Below are positions 21,053-32,100 of a stretch of 64,000 nt of DNA, one piece after another. Under the pieces are notes generated by a model. The model was not told the DNA's origin. It was given only the letters and a program-made list of their open reading frames with translations, and searched no databases. The number at the start of each line of letters is the position of its first letter. Positions within the stretch are counted from its first letter, which is position 1. Source of the DNA: a virus; the IMG/VR virus record IMGVR_UViG_3300040801_000976, positions 1-64,000 of that record; one strand, written 5' to 3'. Made by a program: the position numbers and the translations under genes.

Positions 21053-21501
21053 TGAGGAACATAAATAAAATAATTATACATTGTTCTGACAGCGATATAC
21101 CTAGTCATGATGACATCTCCGTTATAGATGATTGGCACAAACAACGTGGATTTAAACTAACATTACCTGACGGTAATGTAATGCACGTTGGTTATCACTA
21201 CTTCATACAATCAGACGGATCCGTACAAAACGGTAGACCTGAAGAATACACGGGAGCCCATTGTTTAGGACATAACCACGATTCGATAGGAATATGTCAG
21301 CATGGAATAAATAAATTTTCCGACAAACAATTTAAATCGTTGGCCAAATTGGTACTAAAACTTCTAAATAAGTATGATGCCACAATACATGGTCATAACG
21401 AATTTTCTGACAAAGATTGTCCAGGTTTTAATATAGATGATTTTATAGAAAAATACATTGCTAATATAGGTAGTGTAGATGTTAATGGTAAAAAGAAGTA
21501 A
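21052..21501 (+). CDS. N-acetylmuramoyl-L-alanine amidase (endolysin)
   Basis: 149 residues, amidase_2 family, like T7 lysozyme. IIIHCSDS carries zinc ligand H10. GYHYFIQSDGSVQNGRP carries the catalytic Tyr (48). HGHNEFSDKDCPG carries zinc ligand H115, Lys 121 and zinc ligand C123, the same H/H/C set with Y and K as in T7 lysozyme. No signal peptide, so it depends on holin-like proteins for access to peptidoglycan. The gene starts one base before the previous stop and is followed directly by the co-chaperonin gene. Confidence 0.9.
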   Translation: MRNINKIIIHCSDSDIPSHDDISVIDDWHKQRGFKLTLPDGNVMHVGYHYFIQSDGSVQNGRPEEYTGAHCLGHNHDSIGICQHGINKFSDKQFKSLAKLVLKLLNKYDATIHGHNEFSDKDCPGFNIDDFIEKYIANIGSVDVNGKKK

Positions 21502-22113
21502 ATGGTAATAAATAATATTAATAGTATAGAACCAAAACAAGATATGGTTCTAGTAGAGGTAACAACATTAGTTGATAGTGAATTAGTAATAACAGAAGAT
21601 TCATTACCTGACAAACCAGCAATGCGTTTTGCTAAAGTTATATCAATGGGCCCTGATGTAACAAGTAAAGAACATTGCCCTGGTTTAAAAGTAGGGGATC
21701 ACGTATCTTTTACGGAGTTTGCGGGTTATCATTTAGCTGTAGACAGCAAGGATATAGTAAAAGTTATTAGAGGTTATGATATACTATCAATAATTACAGA
21801 TATGAACAATATAAATTCGGATACAGTTGTACCAACCACAGACCGGTTATTAGTAGAGGAATTGCCGCAGGGTGTAGAGCAGGATGGTTTATTTCTAGGA
21901 AATGCTTCCGCAGACCCACGGTTAGCCAGTTTAAATTACGGTAAAGTATTATCAATAGGACCATCGTGCCTAGATAAAACAATTACCAAAGACTCCATAG
22001 TGGCGTATGCTCCTTACGTAGGAGAGACTATAAGAGAGTACGAATCGGAAGATAAAAAAGGATTAAGGGTAGTACGCCAACCGGATGTACTACTGACAAT
22101 GAAAGCAGAATAA
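21502..22113 (+). CDS. Tandem GroES-like co-chaperonin
   Basis: 203 residues. First domain residues 13-98: MVLVEVTTLV, FAKVISMGPDV, LKVGDHVSFTEFAGY and VDSKDIVKVIRGYDILSII follow the Cpn10 order (R/LVE, G-x-V-x-x-x-G, KxGDxVxF, IL). The second domain residues 111-200 repeats the pattern (DRLLVEEL, GKVLSIGP, ITKDSIVAYAPYVG, DVLLTM). Tandem GroES domains are unusual in phages. The gene could supply a co-chaperonin for folding the capsid or other large phage proteins with the host GroEL. A terminator follows directly. Confidence 0.75.
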   Translation: MVINNINSIEPKQDMVLVEVTTLVDSELVITEDSLPDKPAMRFAKVISMGPDVTSKEHCPGLKVGDHVSFTEFAGYHLAVDSKDIVKVIRGYDILSIITDMNNINSDTVVPTTDRLLVEELPQGVEQDGLFLGNASADPRLASLNYGKVLSIGPSCLDKTITKDSIVAYAPYVGETIREYESEDKKGLRVVRQPDVLLTMKAE

Positions 22114-22130
22114 GTGCTTATATAGAACAG

Positions 22131-22162
22131 GCCCGGCAAATTAATTTTTGTTGGGCTTTTTT
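22131..22162 (+). terminator. Intrinsic terminator after the co-chaperonin gene
   Basis: GCCCGGCAAA (22131-22140) pairs with TTTGTTGGGC (22147-22156) through two G.U pairs, followed by TTTTTT. It separates the lysis/chaperonin genes from the portal operon. Confidence 0.75.
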
Positions 22163-22212
22163 AGTTTACGAGAAATATTATTTAAAATATATACATTAAA
22201 GATCATTTGCAA

Positions 22213-24498
22213 ATGACAAGACCATCACTATCATCTTATCCCACTGCTTATTATGAAGACGTTCATTTAAGCGAAAAAGATAAGTCATCTAAAGAATACC
22301 TACAGGCGAGCATGAACCACTGGGTATCTTCTCTGGTGCACGATAAGAGTTATATGAAAACTTATCGAGATTACTATAATGGTGTTAGGAATAATAAAGA
22401 TTTTGAGTACCTAACAGATAATTATGGTATAGGTACACCTACTGCTCTAAAGTTTACTAATATAATTAAACCTCGCGTCGACTCTCTGGTGTCACAAATA
22501 ACAGACGATAATTTTACTTACACTGTTTCGTGTACCGACGATAAGACATTGGATTTAATACAGGAAGAGAAGAAAAATAAGAAATTAAAAGAGATAAACG
22601 AGGCTCTAGATTCGTTTTCTAACTCCATATTAAGTAGTAAGAAATCTATAACACAATCGGATTACCGTTCAAATCTAGCACGTATAACTAAAAAATACGA
22701 AACTAACTACTTATCTGATTTTGAAGTAGCTGCCCAAAAAGTATGCTCTTACTTCGAGAGAAGTAATGAATTAGGTATAAGGCAAAAACTAATTACCCTA
22801 GCTACTGACCTTATAGTGGTTGGCGAATGTTATTGGCGCGTTTATTTTACTAAATACGGCTCCGACCCAAAGTTAGAGATAATAAAACCAGAGAACTTTT
22901 TCCACAACAAAAGTACTAACACACCTTTCCTGGATACAACCGATGCGGTAGTTAGGAGAGAATACCTGACACACAAAGAAGTAGTTCGTAAGTTTGGTAA
23001 GTTTTTATCTAAGGATGACCTCACGGAGATGTTTGGTGATCGTTACATGACTATGTCATCACGTAATTTAAATTCCGGACTTGATTTAGAACTATATTAC
23101 GGTGAGGACAATCCACAATTACAAGACAGACACTACAGTACAGCCTACACCGTGGAAACTCTTCATATCGAATGGAAGGTTACTAATGAAAGCGATTTGG
23201 ATGATGAAGAACGAGCTAGTTACCAAACTATAGATAGTGGTTTTAACAACGAGCCTAAATCTACATCTAGAAGGGAAGACTTATACGAGGGAACACGTAT
23301 AGGCGGTAAATGGTTTGTAAATTGTGGTAAGGTAGAGAATACGCCAAGATCTTCCAACGACCCAGAAGCTGTGGAATTTACCTACGGAGGTATATGTAAT
23401 AACGACAGGGCGGGTAAACCATTTTCTATCGTTGGTTCATTAAAGGATATCCAAGATACCTACGACCTAATAATATTCTATAGAGATAACCTAGTAGCTA
23501 ACTCGGGTGTATCTGGCGATAGAATAAATTTGGCCGGTATACCTAAAGCTTTGGGAAACAATTTCATGGATAGACTATTCAAATTCATAGCACTTAAAAA
23601 GAATGGTGTAGAGTTGATAGATCCTACGGAGCCTGGAGCACAGTTATTTCAACACTACGGATCCTTTAATAATACTCTTGATGGAAGAGCAGTAGACTCC
23701 ATCGAATCACTACTTAGATTTATAGAACATCAGGCAGATATAGCAGCAGGCACTACCCAGCAAATGTTGGGACAGATTGCGGAGCGCGAAGCCATAGGTA
23801 ATGTCAAGATTGGATTACACCAGTCATTACTTATAAACCAAGTTCTATTTGGACTATTTAGATCGGCGCATACAAATGTCATGTCTAAGTTGTTAAAGAG
23901 CTCACAAGTATCGTACCAGGAGGGTAAAAAGATATCTTACGTGGCGGGTACAGAATCTTATGTATTCGGTATATTACCTGAAAAATTCTCGTATACGGAC
24001 TACGCGTTGTCAATAGGATATGCCTCGAAAGATACGCAAAAATTACTGGAATTAAAAGCACTTGCTAAAGAGCTTGTGTCGAACCAAATGGTTGATCCAG
24101 ATGTTATAACCAAAATAATGCTTTCCGATTCTATCACGGAGATACAGAGATTGATTACACAGAACTGGTTAGAGAAGAAAGAAGAGTCTATGGGATTATC
24201 TAAAGCCAACAGTATCATTGAACAGATGGAAGACCAGATCAAACAACTTGAAGGCGAATTAACCAATGCTAAACAGCAACTCGAGGCTTCTACAGGCGGT
24301 GATAAAGGACTCAAAATTAAAGAACTAGAGTTAAAACAGTTTGAGATAGAGAGAAAGCTTGAGATTGAAGGTAAGAAGGTTAAGGACGCTAATGATTACC
24401 AAGACAAGAAAATTGACTTGGATAAAGAACGTGTTCAACTAGAGAGAGAACAGTTATATTTGGGAACAGGTCCTGAACGCGAAGTAAGAAATTCTTAA
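22213..24498 (+). CDS. Portal protein
   Basis: 761 residues. Starts MTRPSLSSYPTAYYEDVHLSEKDKS. Portal-like order: an N-terminal region with 'KTYRDYYNGVRNN', a long stem-type helix, 'NIIKPRVDSLVSQI', then a barrel and wing region, and a C-terminal helical domain with a strong coiled coil (about residues 655-740). ATG at 22213 is preferred to a TTG six bases upstream. The size fits crAss-like portals. The dodecameric ring would take DNA from the terminase and carry the tail. The next genes are the connector and fibre proteins. Confidence 0.8.
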   Translation: MTRPSLSSYPTAYYEDVHLSEKDKSSKEYLQASMNHWVSSLVHDKSYMKTYRDYYNGVRNNKDFEYLTDNYGIGTPTALKFTNIIKPRVDSLVSQITDDNFTYTVSCTDDKTLDLIQEEKKNKKLKEINEALDSFSNSILSSKKSITQSDYRSNLARITKKYETNYLSDFEVAAQKVCSYFERSNELGIRQKLITLATDLIVVGECYWRVYFTKYGSDPKLEIIKPENFFHNKSTNTPFLDTTDAVVRREYLTHKEVVRKFGKFLSKDDLTEMFGDRYMTMSSRNLNSGLDLELYYGEDNPQLQDRHYSTAYTVETLHIEWKVTNESDLDDEERASYQTIDSGFNNEPKSTSRREDLYEGTRIGGKWFVNCGKVENTPRSSNDPEAVEFTYGGICNNDRAGKPFSIVGSLKDIQDTYDLIIFYRDNLVANSGVSGDRINLAGIPKALGNNFMDRLFKFIALKKNGVELIDPTEPGAQLFQHYGSFNNTLDGRAVDSIESLLRFIEHQADIAAGTTQQMLGQIAEREAIGNVKIGLHQSLLINQVLFGLFRSAHTNVMSKLLKSSQVSYQEGKKISYVAGTESYVFGILPEKFSYTDYALSIGYASKDTQKLLELKALAKELVSNQMVDPDVITKIMLSDSITEIQRLITQNWLEKKEESMGLSKANSIIEQMEDQIKQLEGELTNAKQQLEASTGGDKGLKIKELELKQFEIERKLEIEGKKVKDANDYQDKKIDLDKERVQLEREQLYLGTGPEREVRNS

Positions 24499-24509
24499 TA
24501 AAAACAGAA

Positions 24510-25454
24510 ATGGTAAAAGAAGTTGAATTTTCGAATGTAGTAGAGTTATTAAACAGCGCTGCTACTTTTTACAGCGATGGTCCTAATCAACCTATGTTTG
24601 ATGGCAAATTATCTAACGAAGGTAAGAGTCTTACTATAACCGTTGGTAGAAAATTACCTATAGTGACGGTAGGAGGTCGTATGTTGATACTATACTTTGG
24701 TAACGTTGATTTTGAAAATAAACTAATCAATTACACGGAACTATCTCGTACCGACTTGGAGTACGATTCTACTGGTTTATATAATAGAGAATACACATTT
24801 GATATATCAAAGGTCTTAACGATACCACGAAAAGTATACAATACATCTGGTACTTCGGAGATAACCATAGATCTATATACTTACGAAGCCAATATAACAA
24901 CAGATTACGGCAGTAAACGGCTATCTGTTCCTTATTCTGTAAATGCGGACTCCACCTACACCTACGATAACTCCACAGATGGTTTGTTTAAATTAGTGAT
25001 GGTAGATTTCCCTCTATGGAATATCAATACCACATACTACAAAGGAGATATTGCAATAAGAGATGGTGCCTTAATAGTGTGTAGAGCTGATGGAGTCGTG
25101 GGTTCTTACCTGGGTTGGGAAACTCCCACAGACATCGACATTGAAAACGCTGTTTACGGTGCTACGTTCAACGAACCATTATCAGCAATAATCTCTGATA
25201 TTCTTATAAGTCGACACGCTAAATATAACTATATAATGGAAGCTTTAAAATCCACGGGTTTTAAAGAGTACGATGATGTAGATAATTTTAGAGTTGTAAA
25301 ACTTATGCAATCATATAGAGAGAAAGCTTTATTTGATTTACTGGACCACCAACCAATAAGTGCTGTTACCAACTTAATGAAGTTGAGAAGGGCTTTTTCT
25401 ATAGTTAACAACAACAACGATACAAGACTGTATGAGATAAATTATACATTATGA
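24510..25454 (+). CDS. 314-residue structural protein, unknown
   Basis: Starts MVKEVEFSNVVELLNSAATFYSD and continues with strand-rich segments (KSLTITVGRKLPIVTVGGRMLILYF, DITIDLYTYEANITTDYG-type). Gene position directly after the portal and before two similar mid-size genes suggests a portal-associated or head-vertex protein. Ends overlapping the next start (ATTATGATAAAA). No family recognised. Confidence 0.55.
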   Translation: MVKEVEFSNVVELLNSAATFYSDGPNQPMFDGKLSNEGKSLTITVGRKLPIVTVGGRMLILYFGNVDFENKLINYTELSRTDLEYDSTGLYNREYTFDISKVLTIPRKVYNTSGTSEITIDLYTYEANITTDYGSKRLSVPYSVNADSTYTYDNSTDGLFKLVMVDFPLWNINTTYYKGDIAIRDGALIVCRADGVVGSYLGWETPTDIDIENAVYGATFNEPLSAIISDILISRHAKYNYIMEALKSTGFKEYDDVDNFRVVKLMQSYREKALFDLLDHQPISAVTNLMKLRRAFSIVNNNNDTRLYEINYTL

Positions 25455-26350
25455 TAAAAAATACATTTTTAGGAAAGTTAGTTAAAGTTATAAATGACGA
25501 GGTGATATCTGATGCTATAGTAGATAACATATCTGTAAGATGTGACTCTGTGGGTATCGAGATTGATACCTTTGATGTATCAGGTACAGCAGCTCCGGGT
25601 AAATTGGATATACTGTATTATAATTCTATAAATAGATTTGGGGAAATACTTCGAAGTGTAGTTTTTATATCTGATATGAAGCTAAGTGAGGATACCTCAC
25701 CAATATACCATAGACCAGATAAATATCTTAATAACTCAACTCTGGAGAAGAACTTAGTAATAGATAACTTTGATAACAAAACGTGGTTAAATTCAGAGAT
25801 TGAACAATCTAATGTAAATTTGTTAGAGAATTCCTCCAGAGGTACAGAACAGTTATTTGATAGGTTTGACCTAGAATCTGATTCTGCATCCGAAATATCT
25901 GATAATAGGCACTCTTATGATGGATGGTATACACTTGTATCTTTGTCGTTACCAATAATAGATGATTTGGAACAGATAGCAGACATCGGTAAATTAGTAT
26001 GGTGGCAAGGAAATGTACTATATGCTATAGAAGAAAATCCCAGGGATATATCTGATTGGAAATTCCTTCCAGAGGATATAGTATCTAGTATACCAATATT
26101 TAACATTTTGGGAAAAGGTTCAGACGAGGTTGAGTTTGTTAGTAAAGATATTTTTGTGATACAAAAAACGCACACACTATATAAAGAATTATTAGAATCT
26201 TTTCTAGATAGAGAAGGTTTTAATACATTTAATAAGATAAGACCAAAAATAAGATCTTTATACTCCTCTGCCACCTCAGATGATGACTTTTCTCTTGCAC
26301 AGACAATATTAAATTCAATCGCGTTATCTTTAGATAATGTTAAACACTAA
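25451..26350 (+). CDS. 299-residue structural protein, unknown
   Basis: MIKNTFLGKLVKVINDEVISDAIVDNISV. The first third is beta-rich with 'AAPGKLDILYYNSINRFGEILRSVVFISDMKL', then an asparagine- and acid-rich stretch, then helical YKELLESFLDREGFNTFNKI. Part of the portal-proximal cluster. The start overlaps its upstream neighbour by 4 bases. Function unknown. Confidence 0.5.
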   Translation: MIKNTFLGKLVKVINDEVISDAIVDNISVRCDSVGIEIDTFDVSGTAAPGKLDILYYNSINRFGEILRSVVFISDMKLSEDTSPIYHRPDKYLNNSTLEKNLVIDNFDNKTWLNSEIEQSNVNLLENSSRGTEQLFDRFDLESDSASEISDNRHSYDGWYTLVSLSLPIIDDLEQIADIGKLVWWQGNVLYAIEENPRDISDWKFLPEDIVSSIPIFNILGKGSDEVEFVSKDIFVIQKTHTLYKELLESFLDREGFNTFNKIRPKIRSLYSSATSDDDFSLAQTILNSIALSLDNVKH

Positions 26351-26356
26351 TTATAT

Positions 26357-26944
26357 ATGTCATTATACAGTAATAGATTAAATCTATTTCTATTAAACTC
26401 GCTGGAACCAGAGATAAACAGATTAAACTTACAAGCCTCGTCATTAGAGGAAATAGGTTTCGAGAACGAGTACCTGTTAGGCGTTAGAAATAAGTTGGAA
26501 AAGCTAATACCAATATATGATTTTCTAAAGGAGTACGCGGATGGGGGCGAGGAGTGCGACTGGTCAGATTTAATAGAGTTAATAAGGATAACGGGATTGG
26601 ATATATTAGATATAAACTCAGAGCAACCAACCATACCAAGTTCCGTTAATTCAGATAGCACTAGTATACCAGCAGAGGAATCCCAGTACTTCGTGTTATT
26701 GATAAATGGTAAAGTATATGATGGATCAATACTAAACTCCAATAAATCGTATAACTTCTCCTTTGTACCTGCTACAGATGTAGACAGTATAACCGTACTA
26801 TTCGGTGAATCAACATTTACCAAGAATACAACGGTAAAAATAATTAACCCAGTATTAACTTCTGGAACCAACACTTTTTCCGTTACAGGTATTAAGGATG
26901 GTTTGATAACTTTTAATAAAAAAATTACAATTCAAGTAGAATAA
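26357..26944 (+). CDS. 195-residue structural protein with C-terminal Ig-like beta domain
   Basis: N-terminal half helical (MSLYSNRLNLFLLNSLEPEINRL). C-terminal half (residues about 100-195) is a strand-rich domain with 'SQYFVLLINGKVYDGSILNSN', 'KSYNFSFVPATDVDSITVLFG' and 'TNTFSVTGIKDGLITFNKKI', the look of an Ig-like or carbohydrate-binding module. Probably an accessory to the fibres that follow. The frame on the other strand at this site is much less protein-like. Confidence 0.55.
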   Translation: MSLYSNRLNLFLLNSLEPEINRLNLQASSLEEIGFENEYLLGVRNKLEKLIPIYDFLKEYADGGEECDWSDLIELIRITGLDILDINSEQPTIPSSVNSDSTSIPAEESQYFVLLINGKVYDGSILNSNKSYNFSFVPATDVDSITVLFGESTFTKNTTVKIINPVLTSGTNTFSVTGIKDGLITFNKKITIQVE

Positions 26945-26947
26945 ATT

Positions 26948-29035
26948 ATGCTGCTATATTCTGTAAAAAGTGAGGGTGATTATCTCACGTTCACCGGTCT
27001 AACAAAAACTTTGGTGGAAGGTATAATAATATCCCATCGAAAACAATTAATTAAAAAGGTTCAGGAGGATATATCGAGATCTACCGTTTTGTTGGTTGAT
27101 ATCAATGATATTAGTTCTGAGTATGCTTACTATGAGGTTAAAAACCCATCGACAGGTTTTGCATTTTCTTCACTATCATCATTTCTACTCTATATAATAA
27201 CGGAGTTAAATAATGTAGAATTTGACAGCAACTTATTTATAGATAATTGGGACGCCGTAGCTAATAAACCAGTTCTAACCAACGGAGCATTATATGATAA
27301 TGATGGTGATTCGATAGCTGAGACTGTAGCACCTAACTCCTTCTATTTTATAGTTACCAATGCTGATACCGAACCCTCTGGAAATACAACATTAAACGGA
27401 GAAAATTCTTGGACCGTTGGCGACATAGTTAGATCTACTGGTACCAAGTGGGTTAGACAACCTTGCGTTACGCAGGTAGCCGCCTTTAATGTTTCTTACG
27501 TAAATACCGTTGGTAGTACTGACTCGTCTTGGAATACCATTGATGAGGTACAGGGTGCTATTGATGAGTTATACAGTAGGGTTCAAAACTTTAACGGTAC
27601 GCTGGCTTCACTAGACGATACGGATTTCGAAACGACTGCTCCAGTCGAAGGAGATACATTATTATTCAACGGTTCGGGCTGGGTACCTGGTACTATCTCC
27701 GGTCGAGACTATGTATACGTAATAGCTGATGCCGACGGAACGACTACAGCTCCATCCGTAGATGGTAATTACATACTTAAAACTGGTACTAGTTCCGGTT
27801 GGGTCCCTCCCACAGCTTCTGTAAACGATGTACTTAATCTTAATGAAGGTACCTGGTCTTTACTATACGATGTTAGTGAAGAGAATCCTGGAGCATTAGA
27901 GGTCGAGTATACCGCTTCTCCCAGAGACGGTTCTAATTACGTCTGGACTGGTACAGTGTGGGAAGATATTGATGCTTACGAGCCTAGTGTATCTCTTGAT
28001 TCAGTACTAGTCGCTAACAATAATTTAGGTGATATCAGTGACCCTCCTTACGGCGCTCCTTCTTTTAGAGGAAACACACTGCGAGGTAGAAGCATAAGTA
28101 AGATACTAGACGATATTATATTTTCAACAACACCTCATACATACAACGGACCAAGTTTATCTGTATCCAGATCCGTCGGAGGTTTTGGAAATTTTGAACG
28201 AGGTACAGATATAACAGGTTTATTAACTACTTCGTATACTAAAAATGACGGTGGTGATTTAGATAATACCGATCCTTCACACCCAGGCGGAGATGAAATA
28301 AAACTAGAGTTAGTGGTAGGTTCAGATTCTTTGACCAAAGTTAGTAATACACATGCGTCGGGAAATAGAAGTTTATCCATCGATGCCAACTCGGAGATAG
28401 ACACCAACATACCTGATTCAGCATCTACCTCGGCTGTAGGTTATTTAAGAGGTACGGCTATTACAGCAGATGGTGATGCTATAGCAGACAATAAAGGTAA
28501 TGATACACCGAGGAATTCTGGTTATGGGGATAACACACTAGCCCAAACCCTTACTTCACAACAGAATTTCTACTCGCGGTATCCAATATGGATTGGCCAT
28601 ACTACACAGAGATTCACGATTGGAACTACTATAGCTGAATCGACAGATATTACAATAGACCCTAATTCTGGATCAAACCAAGCTGGTACAAAGATAAATA
28701 ACACCTGGCTACAAGGAGCTGGTTCTGCGTTCAAAAGATTGTTTACATCTAATATATCACAAGATATTTCAATATCACCCTCCTCAGGAGATGCGCATAT
28801 ATTAATTATATGTCCTCCAGGAATTACGGTACAGAGTATACAAGAGTCTGTAGCCGGTCAGTGGGTTAGTATGACTTTTGGCTCAAACTATAGTGTGTTT
28901 GATCTTACTGGAATTACTAGTCTGAATGGTTTAGAGCCTAAAACTTACAAGTGTTATTACCTACGAGACTTATCAAACCCAACATTTTCTAGCAGGACTC
29001 TTAGATTTACTACCACAGGTACCATTACCGTATAG
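26948..29035 (+). CDS. 695-residue fibre or adhesin protein
   Basis: Helical N-terminal 90 residues (MLLYSVKSEGDYLTFTG), then 'SFLLYIITELNNVEFDSN' and strand-rich repeats. Segments 'FYFIVTNADTEPSGNTTLNG', 'GDIVRSTGTKWVRQ' and 'GRDYVYVIADADGTTTAPSV' resemble the collar-attached fibre repeats seen in Bacteroidota phages. The last 300 residues are Ser/Thr/Gly-rich beta. It ends in TAG. Likely a head-vertex or tail fibre of unknown ligand. Confidence 0.6.
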   Translation: MLLYSVKSEGDYLTFTGLTKTLVEGIIISHRKQLIKKVQEDISRSTVLLVDINDISSEYAYYEVKNPSTGFAFSSLSSFLLYIITELNNVEFDSNLFIDNWDAVANKPVLTNGALYDNDGDSIAETVAPNSFYFIVTNADTEPSGNTTLNGENSWTVGDIVRSTGTKWVRQPCVTQVAAFNVSYVNTVGSTDSSWNTIDEVQGAIDELYSRVQNFNGTLASLDDTDFETTAPVEGDTLLFNGSGWVPGTISGRDYVYVIADADGTTTAPSVDGNYILKTGTSSGWVPPTASVNDVLNLNEGTWSLLYDVSEENPGALEVEYTASPRDGSNYVWTGTVWEDIDAYEPSVSLDSVLVANNNLGDISDPPYGAPSFRGNTLRGRSISKILDDIIFSTTPHTYNGPSLSVSRSVGGFGNFERGTDITGLLTTSYTKNDGGDLDNTDPSHPGGDEIKLELVVGSDSLTKVSNTHASGNRSLSIDANSEIDTNIPDSASTSAVGYLRGTAITADGDAIADNKGNDTPRNSGYGDNTLAQTLTSQQNFYSRYPIWIGHTTQRFTIGTTIAESTDITIDPNSGSNQAGTKINNTWLQGAGSAFKRLFTSNISQDISISPSSGDAHILIICPPGITVQSIQESVAGQWVSMTFGSNYSVFDLTGITSLNGLEPKTYKCYYLRDLSNPTFSSRTLRFTTTGTITV

Positions 29036-29110
29036 ACTATACATGGATAAAAAAGATATTAATCTACACAATATATATATATATAACTAACTTTTTAAAT
29101 TATTTCTTAA
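29036..29110 (+). other. Short spacer with AT repeat
   Basis: Carries an (AT)n run (29071-29085) and nothing that looks like a promoter. No gene. Confidence 0.5.
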
Positions 29111-32100
29111 ATGGCTATTACGAGTCCTCAGGGATATAATATTCAAGCTCAAGCACCTATAGATGATAGGTTTGTTAGAAACACCATAGCAGAGAGGAAT
29201 CTCTTATCCTTGGCGACAAGGTATGAGGGTTTAACAATGTACGTACTAGATGATGGTGCCGGTAAAGCCCGTAACTATCAGTTAGTAGGTGGTATAACTA
29301 ATGATGATTGGCAAGAACTACAGGGTGGTGGTGCAATAAGCGAAGACGCCGCCCGTACACAAGATATACTCATATTTGACGGTGAAGAGTATTCTCCTTT
29401 CGAGGCACCCGTTATGTATGAAGATGTTGACTTAACGGATCTAACTACCATTTGTTTGGGATTAAGCGTTACTGATTTTAACATCGACGCGTTTGTTGGT
29501 ATAAATAAAGAAACGGGATCCGCGTCTCTAGAAATAGGATCATCCGGTAGCTCCGATATGCTAGCCATTTATGCAGAAGGAGAGACAGTTCCATCCTTAA
29601 ACATCAGAAACGATAACACAATATATGGACTAAATAGTACTGGTGCGACTGCAAAAATATTTGACGATGCAAATTTATACGTCAGTAAGTGGTATGACCC
29701 AACAGGCAACTCTAGTATAGAACTAACTGACGGCGGGGGTATGCTTTCAAATATAAGTTCGATTAGTACCAACACACCAATAGATTTATCTATAGAACCA
29801 GTAGCTACGCAAGATGTAAGTATTATAACACTATCTTCTATAGCTAATGATGGTTTTGACGGATCTGTCACACCGCAGTCAGTTGTAAAATCATATCTAG
29901 ATTTAACAGCATTGTCTGGGAGCTCTCATGAGTTAGATATATTCAGATTATTCGAGGCGGATGTACTAGAGGGAGTAGGAGATCACGGAGAGTTACAGGC
30001 TTTTTACGCCAATAAAGGTTCCGTGGTTCTAGACGAAGGTACATTAATGCTGGGTGACCCAAGCGAACAAAGAAACAACTCTTATATATCTATACAAGAT
30101 AGCCAGGATATGGACTACTTCTGCTATATGAGAAGATCGGATGGCGGATCGGCTCTGATATTAGACTCTGAAGGACGGTCAAACTTTGGTAATCACATGG
30201 TAGTTTCCGGGGAAGTTCAGTCTAATTTCACCAGGACAAGTCTGGTTAATGGTTGTAGGAAAGATGCTCCTTTACCAGGAGAAGAGGGGTATTTTGCTTA
30301 TATTGGTTTAATTTCTCAAGTAACAAAAAGTGCTACTTGGAAGATAGAGTATGCTCTAAGTAATTCTACAACAATGGGTGCTTTTATTGTAAACGTGAGG
30401 CCGGGTCAAGAACCTAATGCGGTTAATGTACTATATCCTGGTACCACCGAATATGGTAAGATACCCGAATTATTCCTGGTGGATACCGTAGATCCAAGCG
30501 ATAAAGTTAGTATATATATTAGGACTAATTGGCCGTCCTCGTATATGTCCTACAACGTATCTATATACACAGATCTAGCTGGAGTTAGAGCTTACGTGAC
30601 AGATAGACCAGAGATGTATGCTGTACAAAATGTGGCTGCATTACCTGCCGGAACAGTTTATACTGCTATTACCTCCAGCGAGAGTTACTGGGATATGGAT
30701 GTAAATGGTAATATAACAAATAATAATTCAGGATATCTAAATCTGTCTGGTAATATTTATTTTGATGACTTATTATCTTTTATAGCAGACGGTGATACCG
30801 CTGAATTAACACATGTACCATCGGAAAATCTATCTCTTTACTGGGACACTAATGGAAACCTTGGTATTAATACCAACTCTATAGTTAGTGGAGAGAATGT
30901 GTCTATTGCTGGTGATGCTGGTATATCAAGTCTAGTAAGGGTGGGTACTAGTATTGCAGAAGCAGCTCAGGTACTTGCTTATGATTCAACTGAAAATAAA
31001 TACTTACCAAAACACTTATTTACGCAATCTTCTATTAGTCTACCTACAGGAACTGGTTCAATAGTAGGTTCTGTATTACAAGAAGAGTTGGAAGTTACTG
31101 ACTATTTTGAAGATGTTATAATTATAACAGGTCCGACATCAGCTACAGGGTATGATTCTGTTGAATGTTATATACCAAATAGCGTTTTACCAGGACATAA
31201 AACAACCTTATATTTAACAGCCAACAGTTCCGTTGTTCCTATATACGTTAAAGCTTTAGGTACAGGTGGTAAGATAAATGACTCTTCAAATGGTTTTAGA
31301 CTACCACTACGCAGTTTAGTTACATTCGTGTGCATGGGTAGTAATGAGTGGGTAGCAGAGATGAGTTCTGTGGCTTATGTTCCAGAAAATACTATCCTAA
31401 CCGGTGACTCCTTATTCTGGAATGATTCGGAAAGTAAGTATACACCACAAAAATCTTCCAAAAGTACTTTAATAGATTTAGCAGATAGTACCGAAACTGG
31501 TGTCAACAATACTACAGTACTAAGTAGTTCCGGCGTATTATTTGATATGCTCTCTATAGCAGATACAACAACACCTGGGGATTTCGCCAGCTTGGTAGTA
31601 CAACTACCAATCAGTCCTACAGATGGTTATAAAATATCTCTAAAGCTGAGTGGTGTGGTATCTGGTACACCGATAGTGATACAGGGAGGGACAGAATCTT
31701 TAGATGTTTCTGATATTACTATGGTGGAAGATTATATCTATGAGTTTGTATATTCTAGTACCGCTTCCTCGTGGATAGCCCAAATACCATACAGCACCGA
31801 CGCAGAATCTTTTCCATCTTCTACTGAAGGAAATGCTTTATTCTGGGATGTTGCAGAGAGTAAGTATACACCACAAACTGCGGTGGGTAGTTATGAACTA
31901 GAAACTCTTACTGCGTCCGGTGTAATTGAGACTGATATAAACAAAATAACACTGAGTCGAAGTAATATTTTATCAGACTTAGCTATAATAACAGATAATG
32001 TTAACTCTTCTGAATCAGGTTATAGTTCTTTTAACTTTAACTTACCATCGTCACCGATAGATGGGTACAAAATATCACTTAAGTTAGTATCTTCTACTTC

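Noticed and set aside
25915-26874. Minus-strand genes at 25915-26274 and 26347-26874
   Set aside because: Low-complexity antisense frames over clear plus-strand genes. The same holds for antisense frames inside the capsid and fibre genes.
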